Shown here: positions 8,057-16,257 of the stretch, piece after piece | How positions within the stretch are numbered: the first letter of the stretch is position 1 | How the letters are laid out: every line of letters starts with the position of its first letter | From: JAGWAJ01 sp026707615 | Lineage (GTDB): Bacteria; Acidobacteriota; Vicinamibacteria; Vicinamibacterales; UBA8438 | DNA: 64,000 bases | NCBI GenBank assembly: GCA_965207595.1 | Contig: CBDBMW010000012.1 | Coordinates: 1,674,001 to 1,738,000 of the forward strand | Direction: 5' to 3' | Made by a program: the position numbers and the translations under genes | Notes under the pieces: generated by a model | What the model was told of the DNA's origin: nothing | Databases searched by the model: none | What the model saw: only the letters and a program-made list of their open reading frames with translations

Positions 8057-10531
8057 GTGTCCAGGACGCGCCGCGGCGTGCCGGGTCCGGGTGCGGCGGT
8101 CGTGCTGGCGGTCGGGCTGGCGTGCGCGGCGCCCGCTCCGACCGCCGCGCAGCCGGCAGCGGCAGCAGCATCCGACGAGTGGCTGACCCCGCCCCGCGAG
8201 ATCGTCGAGATCCTCGATGCGCCGCGGACGCCCGATCTTCTGGTCAGTCCGAATCGCGATGTCGTCGCCCTGATCGAGCGGCGCTCGATGCCGGGCATCG
8301 CCGAGCTCGCGCGGCCGATGCACCGGCTGGCCGGCTACCGCATCGACCCGCGCAACAGCGCCCCGTGGCGGAGCCCGGGAATCGCCGCGATCACGCTGCA
8401 GCCGCTCGATCCCGAGGGAGAGCCGGCGCGCGTCGTCGCTCCCCGGGGCACGACCCTCGGCTGGGTACGCTTCGCGCCCGACGGACGCCACCTCTCGTAT
8501 GCCGTGCTGCGCGACACCGGCGTCGAGCAGTGGGTGCTCGACGTCGGCACCGGCGTGCCGCGGCCGCTCACGAGCGCGTCGCTCAATGCCGTCTGGGGCG
8601 AGCCGTGCGCCTGGCTGGCGGACAGCAGCGGCGTCCTGTGCCGGTTCCGGATGTCCGCCCGCGGCGCGCCCCCGGAGCCGCCCCGCACCCCCGACGGACC
8701 GCTCGTGCGAGAGAGCGGAGGCCGCCCTGCGCCCGTCCGGACCTACCAGGACCTGCTGCGCGATCCGCACGACGACGCACTCTTCGCCTACCACTTCACC
8801 AGCCAGATCGGCACCGTGGCGCTGGCGACGGGACGCCGGACGGACATCGGTCGGCCCGGGCTCCATGCGCGGGTCGCAGCCGCGCCGGACGGCCGCCACC
8901 TGCTGGTCGAGCGGATCGAGCCGCCGTTCCCGCGGTCGGTGCCGGCGTCCCGGTTCGCAAGGTCGGTCGAGGTCTGGACGCCCGACGGGGCCGTCATCGA
9001 GATCGCGCGTCGCCCGGTGGCGGACACGGTCCCCATCGGCGGCGTCCCGACCGGGCCCCGCGAGCACCGGTGGAACGCCGCCCGGCCCGCTGCCGTCGTC
9101 TGGCTCGAGGCGCAGGACGGGGGCGATCCGCAACGGGACGCGGCGCAACGGGACCGGGTGCTCGCGCTCGAGGCGCCGTTCGACGGGCCGCCGGACGAGT
9201 TGCTGCGCACCGAGCACCGCGTCACGGGGGTCGCGTGGACCGAGGACGGCACGGCGCTGGTCGACACCGCGGACCGGGCCACCCGCTGGCGGCGGACGTG
9301 GCTGCTGCGCGCGGGCGCGGGCGACCCGCGGCTGGTCTTCGACCGCAGCGCCGAGGACGCCTACGCCGATCCGGGAACGCCGCTTCGCCGCCCCGGCCGG
9401 GGGCCGGCGGGCCCCATCCTGCAGGACGGCGACCACATCTATCTGACCGGACGGGGGGCATCGCCGGAGGGGGACCACCCGTTCCTCGATCGGCTCGACG
9501 TCCTCACGCTCGAGCGCGAGCGGCTCTTCGCGTCACCCGCGGGCCGCTACGAGCGCGCGATGGCGGTGCTGGCGAGCGACGGCGGCGCGTTGCTCACCCG
9601 GCGCGAGAGCCGCTCCGAGCCGCCCAACTACTTCGTCCGCGACCTCGCGGCGGGCACCGAGCGTGCCGTGACGCAATATGGCGATCCGGCGCCCCTGCTC
9701 CGCCAGGTGCGGCGCCAGCGCCTGACGTACGCGCGCGCCGACGGCGTCGCCCTGTCGGCCACGCTCTACCTGCCGCCGGACTACCGCGACGGAGAGCGTC
9801 TCCCGCTGCTGCTGTGGGCCTATCCGCGGGAGTACACGAGCGCCGCCGCCGCCGGTCAGGTGCGCGGCTCGGCGGAGCGCTTCCTCGACGTGCGCGGCGC
9901 CTCGCATCTGCTGTTGCTGGCCGAGGGCTACGCAATCCTCGACGGACCCGCCATGCCGGTCGTGGGCGGCGGCGAGACGGCGAACGACACCTACGTCGAG
10001 CAGCTCGTGGCGAGCGCCGCGGCGGCGATCGACGCCGTGGTCGACCTCGGCGTCGCCGACCGCGATCGGATCGCCGTCGGCGGGCACAGCTACGGCGCGT
10101 TCATGACGGCCAACCTGCTGGCCCACTCCGACCTGTTCCGGGCCGGCATCGCGCGCAGCGGCGCCTACAACCGGACGCTGACGCCGTTCGGCTTCCAGAA
10201 CGAGCGGCGGACCTTCTGGGAGGCGCCCGAGGTCTACGGCGCGATGTCGCCCTTCTTCCACGTCCCGGCGATAGACGAGCCGCTGCTGCTGACCCACGGC
10301 GCGATCGACGACAACTCGGGCACCTTCCCCCTCCAGTCCGAGCGGTTCTTCGCGGCGCTCGCCGGTCACGGCGCCACGGTCCGCTACGTCACGCTGCCCC
10401 ACGAATCGCACGGCTACGTCGCGCGGGAGTCGGTCCTGCACGTAGTCGCGGAGATGCTGCGGTGGTGCGAGTTGCACCTCGGCCCGGGCGGCGCGACGGA
10501 GGCCCGAGAGTCGCCGATCGATCGCGGCTGA
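8057..10531 (+). CDS. Secreted S9 family (prolyl oligopeptidase-like) serine peptidase
   Basis: An 824-residue exported peptidase. I start at GTG 8057 because it has GAGGG upstream and opens directly on an export signal (RRGVPGPGAAVVLAVGLACAA). An in-frame ATG at 7934 with a good Shine-Dalgarno would add 41 basic residues partly encoded by repeat DNA. Residues 50-560 are beta-propeller-like (WVRFAPDGRHLSY). The C-terminal alpha/beta hydrolase carries S678 in GGHSYGAF, D751 in HGAIDD and H785 in HESHGY, the catalytic triad of the family. It probably degrades peptides in the periplasm or outside the cell. It is separated by about 160 bp from the radical SAM gene and is not evidently linked to it. 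Confidence 0.9.
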   Translation: MSRTRRGVPGPGAAVVLAVGLACAAPAPTAAQPAAAAASDEWLTPPREIVEILDAPRTPDLLVSPNRDVVALIERRSMPGIAELARPMHRLAGYRIDPRNSAPWRSPGIAAITLQPLDPEGEPARVVAPRGTTLGWVRFAPDGRHLSYAVLRDTGVEQWVLDVGTGVPRPLTSASLNAVWGEPCAWLADSSGVLCRFRMSARGAPPEPPRTPDGPLVRESGGRPAPVRTYQDLLRDPHDDALFAYHFTSQIGTVALATGRRTDIGRPGLHARVAAAPDGRHLLVERIEPPFPRSVPASRFARSVEVWTPDGAVIEIARRPVADTVPIGGVPTGPREHRWNAARPAAVVWLEAQDGGDPQRDAAQRDRVLALEAPFDGPPDELLRTEHRVTGVAWTEDGTALVDTADRATRWRRTWLLRAGAGDPRLVFDRSAEDAYADPGTPLRRPGRGPAGPILQDGDHIYLTGRGASPEGDHPFLDRLDVLTLERERLFASPAGRYERAMAVLASDGGALLTRRESRSEPPNYFVRDLAAGTERAVTQYGDPAPLLRQVRRQRLTYARADGVALSATLYLPPDYRDGERLPLLLWAYPREYTSAAAAGQVRGSAERFLDVRGASHLLLLAEGYAILDGPAMPVVGGGETANDTYVEQLVASAAAAIDAVVDLGVADRDRIAVGGHSYGAFMTANLLAHSDLFRAGIARSGAYNRTLTPFGFQNERRTFWEAPEVYGAMSPFFHVPAIDEPLLLTHGAIDDNSGTFPLQSERFFAALAGHGATVRYVTLPHESHGYVARESVLHVVAEMLRWCELHLGPGGATEARESPIDRG

Positions 10532-10657
10532 CACTCCCGGGCGCCCGGGTCGAGGAGCGCCTCGCGACCTCGTGCCGCTCGGGACGTCGAGGCCGGCGGC
10601 CCCACCGTCGCGACCCGCACGGGCACGGCTCGGTTCGGGTACTGCTAGGCTGACACC

Positions 10658-11488
10658 GTGCGCCAAGCCCAGGGCTCGATCGTCTGCGCCGGCTGCAACA
10701 ACCTCGTCGGCATCAACGAGGAGCGCTGCCCGTTCTGCGGGGCGTGGCGGCCGGGGCTCTTCGGCTGGGCGCCGGTGCTGCGCTCCGTCGTCGGCAACCG
10801 CCTCGACCTGATCCCGCTGATCGTCGGCACCTGCGTCACCCTCTACGCGCTGGCCCTGCTGCTTCAGCCGGAGGCCATCTTCGAGGGCGGGGGCTTCCTG
10901 TCGATGCTCTCCCCCGGCGGCCGCGCGCTCTACATGCTCGGGATGACCGGCGGGGTGGCCTGGCAGCTGGGATGGTGGTGGACGCTGCTGACCGCCATCT
11001 ACCTGCACGGCAGCCTGCTGCACATCTTCTTCAACGTCATGTGGATCCGGAACCTCGGCCCCGCGGCGGCCGAGGCCTTCGGCCCGGCCCGGATGTTCGT
11101 GCTGTTCAACGTCGCCGGGGCGACGGGCTTCCTCGTGTCGAACGCCATGTCCGGCGCGCCGACCATCGGGGCGTCGGGCTCCATCTTCGGCCTGCTGGCC
11201 GCGCTCATCGTCTACGGCCGGAAGCGCGGCAGCTCGCTGATGACGCGGCAGCTCTGGCAGTGGGCGATCATCCTCGGCATCTTCGGGTTCCTGATGCCGG
11301 GCATCAACAACTGGGCGCACGGCGGCGGCTTCGCGGGCGGGTGGGTCGCCGCGAGCCTGATGGGGTTCATCGACGAGCGCCGCGAGAGCACCGCGCTCCT
11401 GATCGCGTCGCTGGCGTTCATTGCGATCACGCTGGTCGGAGTCGGCCTCTCGTTCGTCAACGTCACCCGCATTCTGCTGCCGGGCTAG
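10658..11488 (+). CDS. Rhomboid family intramembrane serine protease with N-terminal zinc ribbon
   Basis: A 276-residue membrane protease. Residues 10-27 form a zinc ribbon (C10-x2-C13 and C24-x2-C27). The rest spans the membrane at least six times. The rhomboid active site is S173 in GASGSIFG with H221 in NNWAHGGGFAGG; the conserved HGSLLHIFFN (H117, H122, N126) of the oxyanion region is also present. Rhomboids cut transmembrane segments of single-pass proteins; the substrate is unknown. The start is GTG 10658. The zinc ribbon could be a regulatory or substrate-docking module on the cytoplasmic side, which is inference. The gene stands alone between the S9 peptidase and the secreted propeller protein. 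Confidence 0.92.
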   Translation: MRQAQGSIVCAGCNNLVGINEERCPFCGAWRPGLFGWAPVLRSVVGNRLDLIPLIVGTCVTLYALALLLQPEAIFEGGGFLSMLSPGGRALYMLGMTGGVAWQLGWWWTLLTAIYLHGSLLHIFFNVMWIRNLGPAAAEAFGPARMFVLFNVAGATGFLVSNAMSGAPTIGASGSIFGLLAALIVYGRKRGSSLMTRQLWQWAIILGIFGFLMPGINNWAHGGGFAGGWVAASLMGFIDERRESTALLIASLAFIAITLVGVGLSFVNVTRILLPG

Positions 11489-11540
11489 GAATCCGGGGGC
11501 GGCGCGGGCAGAATAGCGCGAGCGGATGGATGGAGGAGAC

Positions 11541-13733
11541 ATGCCCAAGTGGCTTCGTACGGCGACCGGTTGCGCGGCGGCGTTGCTCCTGGGAGTGGGA
11601 CTGGGCGTTGTGAGCGGCCCCGCCGCGGCGCAGGACGACGACATCGGCGGCGTCGTGACGAGCGCCGCGGGCCCCGAGGCCGGCGTCTGGGTCATCGCCG
11701 AGACGGACGATCTCGACACCGGCTTCCGGAAGATCGTCGTGACCGACGACGAGGGACGCTTCGTGGTGCCGGACCTCCCGGACGCGGCCTACGAGGTGTG
11801 GGTGCGCGGCTACGGGCTCGCCGACTCCCCGAAGACCGCGGCCCGGCCCGGGGACGAGCTGAACCTGACGGCGGCGGTCGCCGATCCGCACGAGGCCGCG
11901 CAGATCTACCCGGCCAGCTACTGGTACTCGCTGCTCGAGGTGCCGCCGGCGAGCGACTTCCCGGGTACGGGGCCGCGCGGCAACGGCATCGGCGTCGCGA
12001 TGCGGACGCAGGCCGACTGGATCGACCGGCTGAAGGACGGCTGCCAGCTCTGCCACCAGCTCGGCAACCAGGCGACGCGCGAGATGCCCATGCTCGATCT
12101 CGACGACTTCGACTCCACCGCCGACGCGTGGGAGTACCGCCTCCGGGCCGGCGGGGCGGGCCCCGCGATGGCGGTGGAGATCAACCGCATGGGCCGGCCG
12201 CGCGCGCTGCAGCTCTACGCGGAGTGGAGCGACCGGATCGCGGAGGGCGAGCTGCCGCCGGCCCCGCCCCGGCCGCAGGGGAAGGAGCGCAACCTCGTCC
12301 TCAGCATGTGGGCGTGGGGTCACCCCCGCGGCATGGTCCACGACGAGATCTCCACCGACAAGCGCAACCCCTTCCTGAACGCCAACGGCCCGATCTACGG
12401 CGTCGGCGGCGCCGGGCTCGTGATCACGGATCCGCGCACCCACCAGTCGGTCCGCATGGATCTGCCCACGCGCATCGAGCGCCCGCGGCGCGGCGACTCC
12501 TACCAGGGGTCGTCGACGGCGATCCCGTCGCTCTACTGGGGCGACGAGCCCGTGAATCTCCAGAGCCGGAGCGCGCACAACCCGATGCTGGACGATCGGG
12601 GACGCCTCTGGATCACGCAGTACGTCCGGCCCAACGACGTCCCGGGCTGGTGCCTGGAGGGCTCCGACCACCCGTCGGCGCGCTACTACCCGATCCAGCA
12701 TCGCGACGAGTCGCGGCAGCTCTCCTACTACGACCCGGAGACGGGCGAGTTCGAGCTCATTGACACCTGCTACTTCACGCACCACCTGCAGTTCGCCGAC
12801 GACGCGGACGACACGCTCTGGCTGAGCGGCTCGACCGAGGCGGTCGGCTGGCTGAACACCCGCCTCTACGACGAGACCGGCGACGAGCAGGTGTCGCAGG
12901 GCTGGTGCCCGACCGTGATCGACACCAACGGCGACGGCCGCATCACGAAGCCGTGGAACGAGCCGGACTGGAACGGCGACGTCGCGATCGACCCGGCGCG
13001 CGACACGCGCATCGGCAGCCTCGACAAGTTCAAGCGGGCCTACGGGGTGATTCCCCACCCGGACGGCTCGGTCTGGATCACGCGGCGCTTCGACGTGCCG
13101 GGCCGCCTGATCCGCCTCGACCTCGGGGACAGCCCGCCCGAGACCTGCATCTCGGAGGTCTACGAGCCGCCGTACGATCCGGACGGCGATCCGGCCGAGT
13201 GGGGATTCGGTCCGCGCGGCATCGACGTCGACCGCAACGGCCTGATCTGGACGGCGCTCGGCGGCAGCGGGCACCTCGCCAGCTTCGACCGCAGCAAGTG
13301 CACGGTGCGGAACGGACCGACCGCCACCGGCCAGCACTGCCGCGAGGGATGGACGCTCTACTCGACGCCCGGTCCGCGGCTCAAGGGCGTCGAGGGCTCG
13401 GCCAACGCCGACTACCACTACTACAACTGGGTCGACCAGTTCGACACGCTCGGCCTCGGCGCGAACGTCCCGATCGCCAACGGCACGTCGTCCGACTCGC
13501 TGCTGGCCCTCGAGCCCGATTCCGGGGAGTGGGTCGTGATGCGGGTGCCGTACCCGCTGGGCTTCTACAGCCGCGGCCTCGACGGACGGATCGACGACCC
13601 GGACGCGGGCTGGAAGGGGCGCGGCGTCTGGTCCAGCTTCAACACGGGGTCGCCGTTCCACCTCGAGGGCGGCAAGGGAGCGACGAGCGAGATCGTCCGC
13701 TTCCAGATGCGGCCGGACCCGCTCGCGCGGTAG
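11541..13733 (+). CDS. Secreted CarboxypepD_reg-like / beta-propeller protein with a CxxCH heme motif
   Basis: A 730-residue exported protein. The ATG at 11541 follows GGAGGAG at ideal spacing and opens on a signal peptide ending PAAAQ (about 31); an ATG 15 bases earlier is less well placed. Residues 35-115 form a CarboxypepD_reg-like beta domain (GGVVTSAAGPEAGVWV). CQLCH at 168-172 is a covalent c-type heme motif. From about 250 on, repeated WITQ / GSVWITRR / GLIWTALGG strands indicate a streptogramin-lyase or SMP-30-like propeller. DTNGDGRITK resembles an EF-hand calcium loop. Similar proteins are common in Acidobacteria but I know no proven function. Redox enzyme or lyase are both possible. 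Single gene. Confidence 0.75.
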   Translation: MPKWLRTATGCAAALLLGVGLGVVSGPAAAQDDDIGGVVTSAAGPEAGVWVIAETDDLDTGFRKIVVTDDEGRFVVPDLPDAAYEVWVRGYGLADSPKTAARPGDELNLTAAVADPHEAAQIYPASYWYSLLEVPPASDFPGTGPRGNGIGVAMRTQADWIDRLKDGCQLCHQLGNQATREMPMLDLDDFDSTADAWEYRLRAGGAGPAMAVEINRMGRPRALQLYAEWSDRIAEGELPPAPPRPQGKERNLVLSMWAWGHPRGMVHDEISTDKRNPFLNANGPIYGVGGAGLVITDPRTHQSVRMDLPTRIERPRRGDSYQGSSTAIPSLYWGDEPVNLQSRSAHNPMLDDRGRLWITQYVRPNDVPGWCLEGSDHPSARYYPIQHRDESRQLSYYDPETGEFELIDTCYFTHHLQFADDADDTLWLSGSTEAVGWLNTRLYDETGDEQVSQGWCPTVIDTNGDGRITKPWNEPDWNGDVAIDPARDTRIGSLDKFKRAYGVIPHPDGSVWITRRFDVPGRLIRLDLGDSPPETCISEVYEPPYDPDGDPAEWGFGPRGIDVDRNGLIWTALGGSGHLASFDRSKCTVRNGPTATGQHCREGWTLYSTPGPRLKGVEGSANADYHYYNWVDQFDTLGLGANVPIANGTSSDSLLALEPDSGEWVVMRVPYPLGFYSRGLDGRIDDPDAGWKGRGVWSSFNTGSPFHLEGGKGATSEIVRFQMRPDPLAR

Positions 13734-13762
13734 CTACGGCGTCGCACGCCGGACGATCAGTC

Positions 13763-13807
13763 GGGCGCCTCTCCGCTCGCTCCCGCAGGGCGGGGTGAGG
13801 GGCGCCC
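13763..13807. terminator. Possible hairpin terminator between convergent genes
   Basis: GGGCGCCTC at 13763-13771 pairs imperfectly with GAGGGGCGCCC at 13797-13807 (two-base bulge). It lies 30 bp after the propeller gene and downstream of hepT on the opposite strand. There is no T run, so this is a structural guess only. Confidence 0.3.
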
Positions 13808-13911
13808 GCGCTGTCTGGCCCGTTGCGCCTCCTCCAGGCTGCGGAACTTGGAACACGCCGCGGACGGGGCGCGGGGCCAGGACTCCCCGTCGAGAGCCAC
13901 GCCACGGGCCG

Positions 13912-14409
13912 TCAAGCCTGCCGAGCCTCCTCGGCGAGCCGTTCGACGTACGCCGCGTAGGCTTCGAGTTCCGCACGGACCCGGTCGCGGCAGGCCAGGT
14001 ACTTCGATCTCACCAGATCCAATCGCTCCCAGTCGTAGTCGAACGCGAAGTAGTAGCGCTTGAAGTGGCGGAACCGGCGCAGCTCGGAGAGGGCGGCGCA
14101 GGTGGTGTCGGAGATGACCCGCTCCCGGACGCCCGGAACGGTCCAGGTCATGGCCCGAAGCAATTGCTCGTGCCAGCGGGCGTCGTCGAGGGCGTTCTCG
14201 AAGAGCTGACTGATGCGCAGGAAGGCGGTCTCCAGGCACGTGTAGAACGACACCATCACGTCGCTGACGATGATCGCGTTCTCGACGGACCGCGCGGAGG
14301 CGCGCGGCTGGCGGTAGAAGTCGTCGTGGAAGCGGTCGATGCGCTGCAGCACCGGCAGGGACGACCGGAGTTCGGCGGCAAGCGCCGCCAGCCGCTCAGC
14401 GGACGCCAT
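13912..14409 (-). CDS. hepT: HEPN toxin, HepT-like ribonuclease domain protein
   Basis: A 165-residue, all-helical protein, the second gene of a two-gene unit with a minimal nucleotidyltransferase. The segment ELRRFRHFKRYY (about 119-130) carries the R-x-x-H pattern and following tyrosines of the HepT-like branch, in which the toxin is an RNase silenced by AMP transfer to a tyrosine. Its ATG lies inside the end of the mntA-like gene (14-base overlap), the order usual for MNT-HEPN pairs. The family assignment rests on the motif, size and partner. Toxicity and target RNA are unknown here. Confidence 0.75.
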   Translation of the reverse strand: MASAERLAALAAELRSSLPVLQRIDRFHDDFYRQPRASARSVENAIIVSDVMVSFYTCLETAFLRISQLFENALDDARWHEQLLRAMTWTVPGVRERVISDTTCAALSELRRFRHFKRYYFAFDYDWERLDLVRSKYLACRDRVRAELEAYAAYVERLAEEARQA

Positions 14410-14767
14410 GGACCAACCGGCCCGACGTGCGGATCAGGTCGGCGTACTCCGGTTGGATGCGCTCCAGTTCGACGACGTGCAGCGGGAAGCTCGTCAGCTC
14501 CTCGGCGCGCGCATGGAGCCGGAACAGCCGCGCGGCGGGGCCGAGGCCCTCGACGGCGATGTCGATGTCGGATCGCATGGAGAAGTGGGGACGATGGAGG
14601 AGCGACCCCCATTGCCAGATGCGGCGCGGAGCGAACTCGCTCGCGATCATCGCCACGAGGCGATCGAAATCGGCCCACGCCGTGCGGAAGCGCGCGTCCA
14701 GCTCGCGCTGGCGGGCGGCCTCGCGGCGCCGCAGGAACGCGACGGTTTCCGCCGGATCGACGGTCAC
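14396..14767 (-). CDS. mntA: MNT-type antitoxin, minimal nucleotidyltransferase
   Basis: A 123-residue nucleotidyltransferase-domain protein. The active-site pattern GS-x(n)-SDIDIAVEG is seen at about 51-70 (WQWGSLLHRPHFSMRSDIDI). In characterised systems the homologue AMPylates the HEPN toxin next door. The frame is open to 14896, but GTG 14767 is the best start: GGAGGGG lies just upstream, and the extension would be encoded by a family A repeat. The repeat at 14810 therefore sits in the promoter region of the toxin-antitoxin pair and may influence its transcription or mRNA. Confidence 0.78.
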   Translation of the reverse strand: MTVDPAETVAFLRRREAARQRELDARFRTAWADFDRLVAMIASEFAPRRIWQWGSLLHRPHFSMRSDIDIAVEGLGPAARLFRLHARAEELTSFPLHVVELERIQPEYADLIRTSGRLVHGVR

Positions 14768-14809
14768 GCCGCGCTCCCCTCCCTGCTGCCGGCCACCATC
14801 AGGCAAGCG

Positions 14810-14862
14810 TAGGAGCTTGCGCCGGAGAACGCAACGCGATGGAGTTCCGCGGCGCAAGCCCG
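14810..14862. repeat. Single copy of repeat family A, first hairpin only
   Basis: TAGGAGCTTGCGCCGG ... CCGCGGCGCAAGCCCG matches the first hairpin of the 1566 array with three differences in the arms. The GGGGCTGGGGCC-containing second half is absent. It lies 43 bp upstream of the mntA start and about 60 bp downstream of the pcnB stop. Confidence 0.8.
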
Positions 14863-14920
14863 TTGCGGCGCCAGCGCACGTGCCCGGCGCCATCAACCGC
14901 CGGAGCGCATGGCGTCCGGC

Positions 14921-16249
14921 TCAGGGCTGCGGTTCATCCGTCCGCGGCCGGCGGCGGCGGCGTCCGCGGCGGCGGCGTCCGGGGCGCCGCCGCCGCGACT
15001 GGCCCGGGCCCTGGGCCGCCCAGTCCTCCCAGCGCGCGACGGCGTCCGGATCCTCCCCGTGGATCCGCAGCCAGGTGAGGGCGTCGGGAAAGCACTCCCG
15101 CGTGAGGATGCCGCGGGCGGCCCGCGCCGGGAGTCGGGGATCGACGAGCCTCGGCTGCAGCAGCAGGATCTGCCGCAGGCGCTCGATGTCCCGGCGCGGC
15201 ACGGGCAGGTCCCCGAGCGAGAGCCGCGGGGTGCGGTCCTCCCGCGGCCGCGGCGCGAGGTCGATCTCCTGCACGGGCACGACCAGGCTGCCGAGCAGGA
15301 TCGCGTTCGACAGGCTGTGGGGGGCCGCGTCGAAGCCTGCGCGCCAGGCGTCGAGGGCCAGCAGCGACCGCCGGAGACGGCGCGAGTTGCGGCGGCGCTC
15401 CACCTCCGGCGCCAGGTGCTGCAGGAGGCCGCGCCGCGACAGCGAGCCGAACGTCCGGGCGGCGAGGCCGCCGCGCAGGATCTTGTACAGCTCCTCGAGG
15501 AGCCGGGCCGGCGCCGCCTGCGCGATCAGGCCGTGGTGCTCCGCGATGGCCTCCCGGACCGGGGCGTCGAGGCGGAAACCCAGCCGCGCCCCGAAGGTCA
15601 CCGCGCGCAGCATGCGCACCGGGTCCTCGTGGAAGCGCTCCCCGGGTTCGCCGATGCAGCGGATGAGACGCCGCCGCAGGTCCTTCATGCCGCCGACGTA
15701 GTCGATGATCGCGAACGTGGCGATGTCGTAGAAGAGCGCGTTGATCGTGAAGTCGCGGCGGAACGCGTCCTCCTCGGGCGTGCCGAAGGTGTTGTCCCGG
15801 CGCACGGGAGCCCGCCGCGCGACGCCGCCCCCGGCCGCGGGCACGTCCGGCGGAGCGGCGGACCGCGCGGCGGGCGCCTCCGGCGGAACCGCGGCGGACC
15901 GGGCAGCGGGGGAGGCGTCCGGCGGAGCGGGGGCGGGCGACTCCACCTGCCGGCGGAAGGTCGCCACCTCTATCGTCTTGTTCCCGAACTTCACGTGCGC
16001 GAGGCGGAAGCGGCGGCCGATGATCCAGCAGTTGCGGAAGATGCGCTTCACCTCGTGGGGGTGGGCCGAGGTGCCGATGTCGAAGTCCTTGGGCCTCCGG
16101 TCGAGCAGCAGGTCGCGGACGCCGCCGCCGACCAGGTACGCGGTGTGATTGAACTTGCGCAGGCGGTAGAGCACGCGCAGCGCGTCGGGATCGATGCGCG
16201 TCCTGGAGATCGGATGGTCGGCGCGCGAGACGATGGTGGGGGCGGCCAC
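14921..16249 (-). CDS. pcnB: Poly(A) polymerase I (PcnB-type)
   Basis: A 442-residue class II nucleotidyltransferase that adds A tails to RNA 3' ends, marking them for decay. LVGGGVRDLLLD (39-50) and DFDIGT with D55/D57 are the catalytic head; RNCWIIGRRFRLAHVKFG, RRDFTINALFY, VGGMKDL and HEDPVRMLRA follow E. coli PcnB closely, which favours PcnB over CCA-adding enzyme. Two oddities stand out. An insertion at about 103-150 is almost only Ala, Pro, Ser, Glu and Arg (PAARSA repeated). The C-terminus is an Arg-rich tail with runs of up to five Arg. The start is GTG 16249, 9 bp after the polA stop, so the two are co-transcribed. Confidence 0.92.
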   Translation of the reverse strand: MAAPTIVSRADHPISRTRIDPDALRVLYRLRKFNHTAYLVGGGVRDLLLDRRPKDFDIGTSAHPHEVKRIFRNCWIIGRRFRLAHVKFGNKTIEVATFRRQVESPAPAPPDASPAARSAAVPPEAPAARSAAPPDVPAAGGGVARRAPVRRDNTFGTPEEDAFRRDFTINALFYDIATFAIIDYVGGMKDLRRRLIRCIGEPGERFHEDPVRMLRAVTFGARLGFRLDAPVREAIAEHHGLIAQAAPARLLEELYKILRGGLAARTFGSLSRRGLLQHLAPEVERRRNSRRLRRSLLALDAWRAGFDAAPHSLSNAILLGSLVVPVQEIDLAPRPREDRTPRLSLGDLPVPRRDIERLRQILLLQPRLVDPRLPARAARGILTRECFPDALTWLRIHGEDPDAVARWEDWAAQGPGQSRRRRPGRRRRGRRRRRPRTDEPQP

Positions 16250-16257
16250 GTCGTCCG

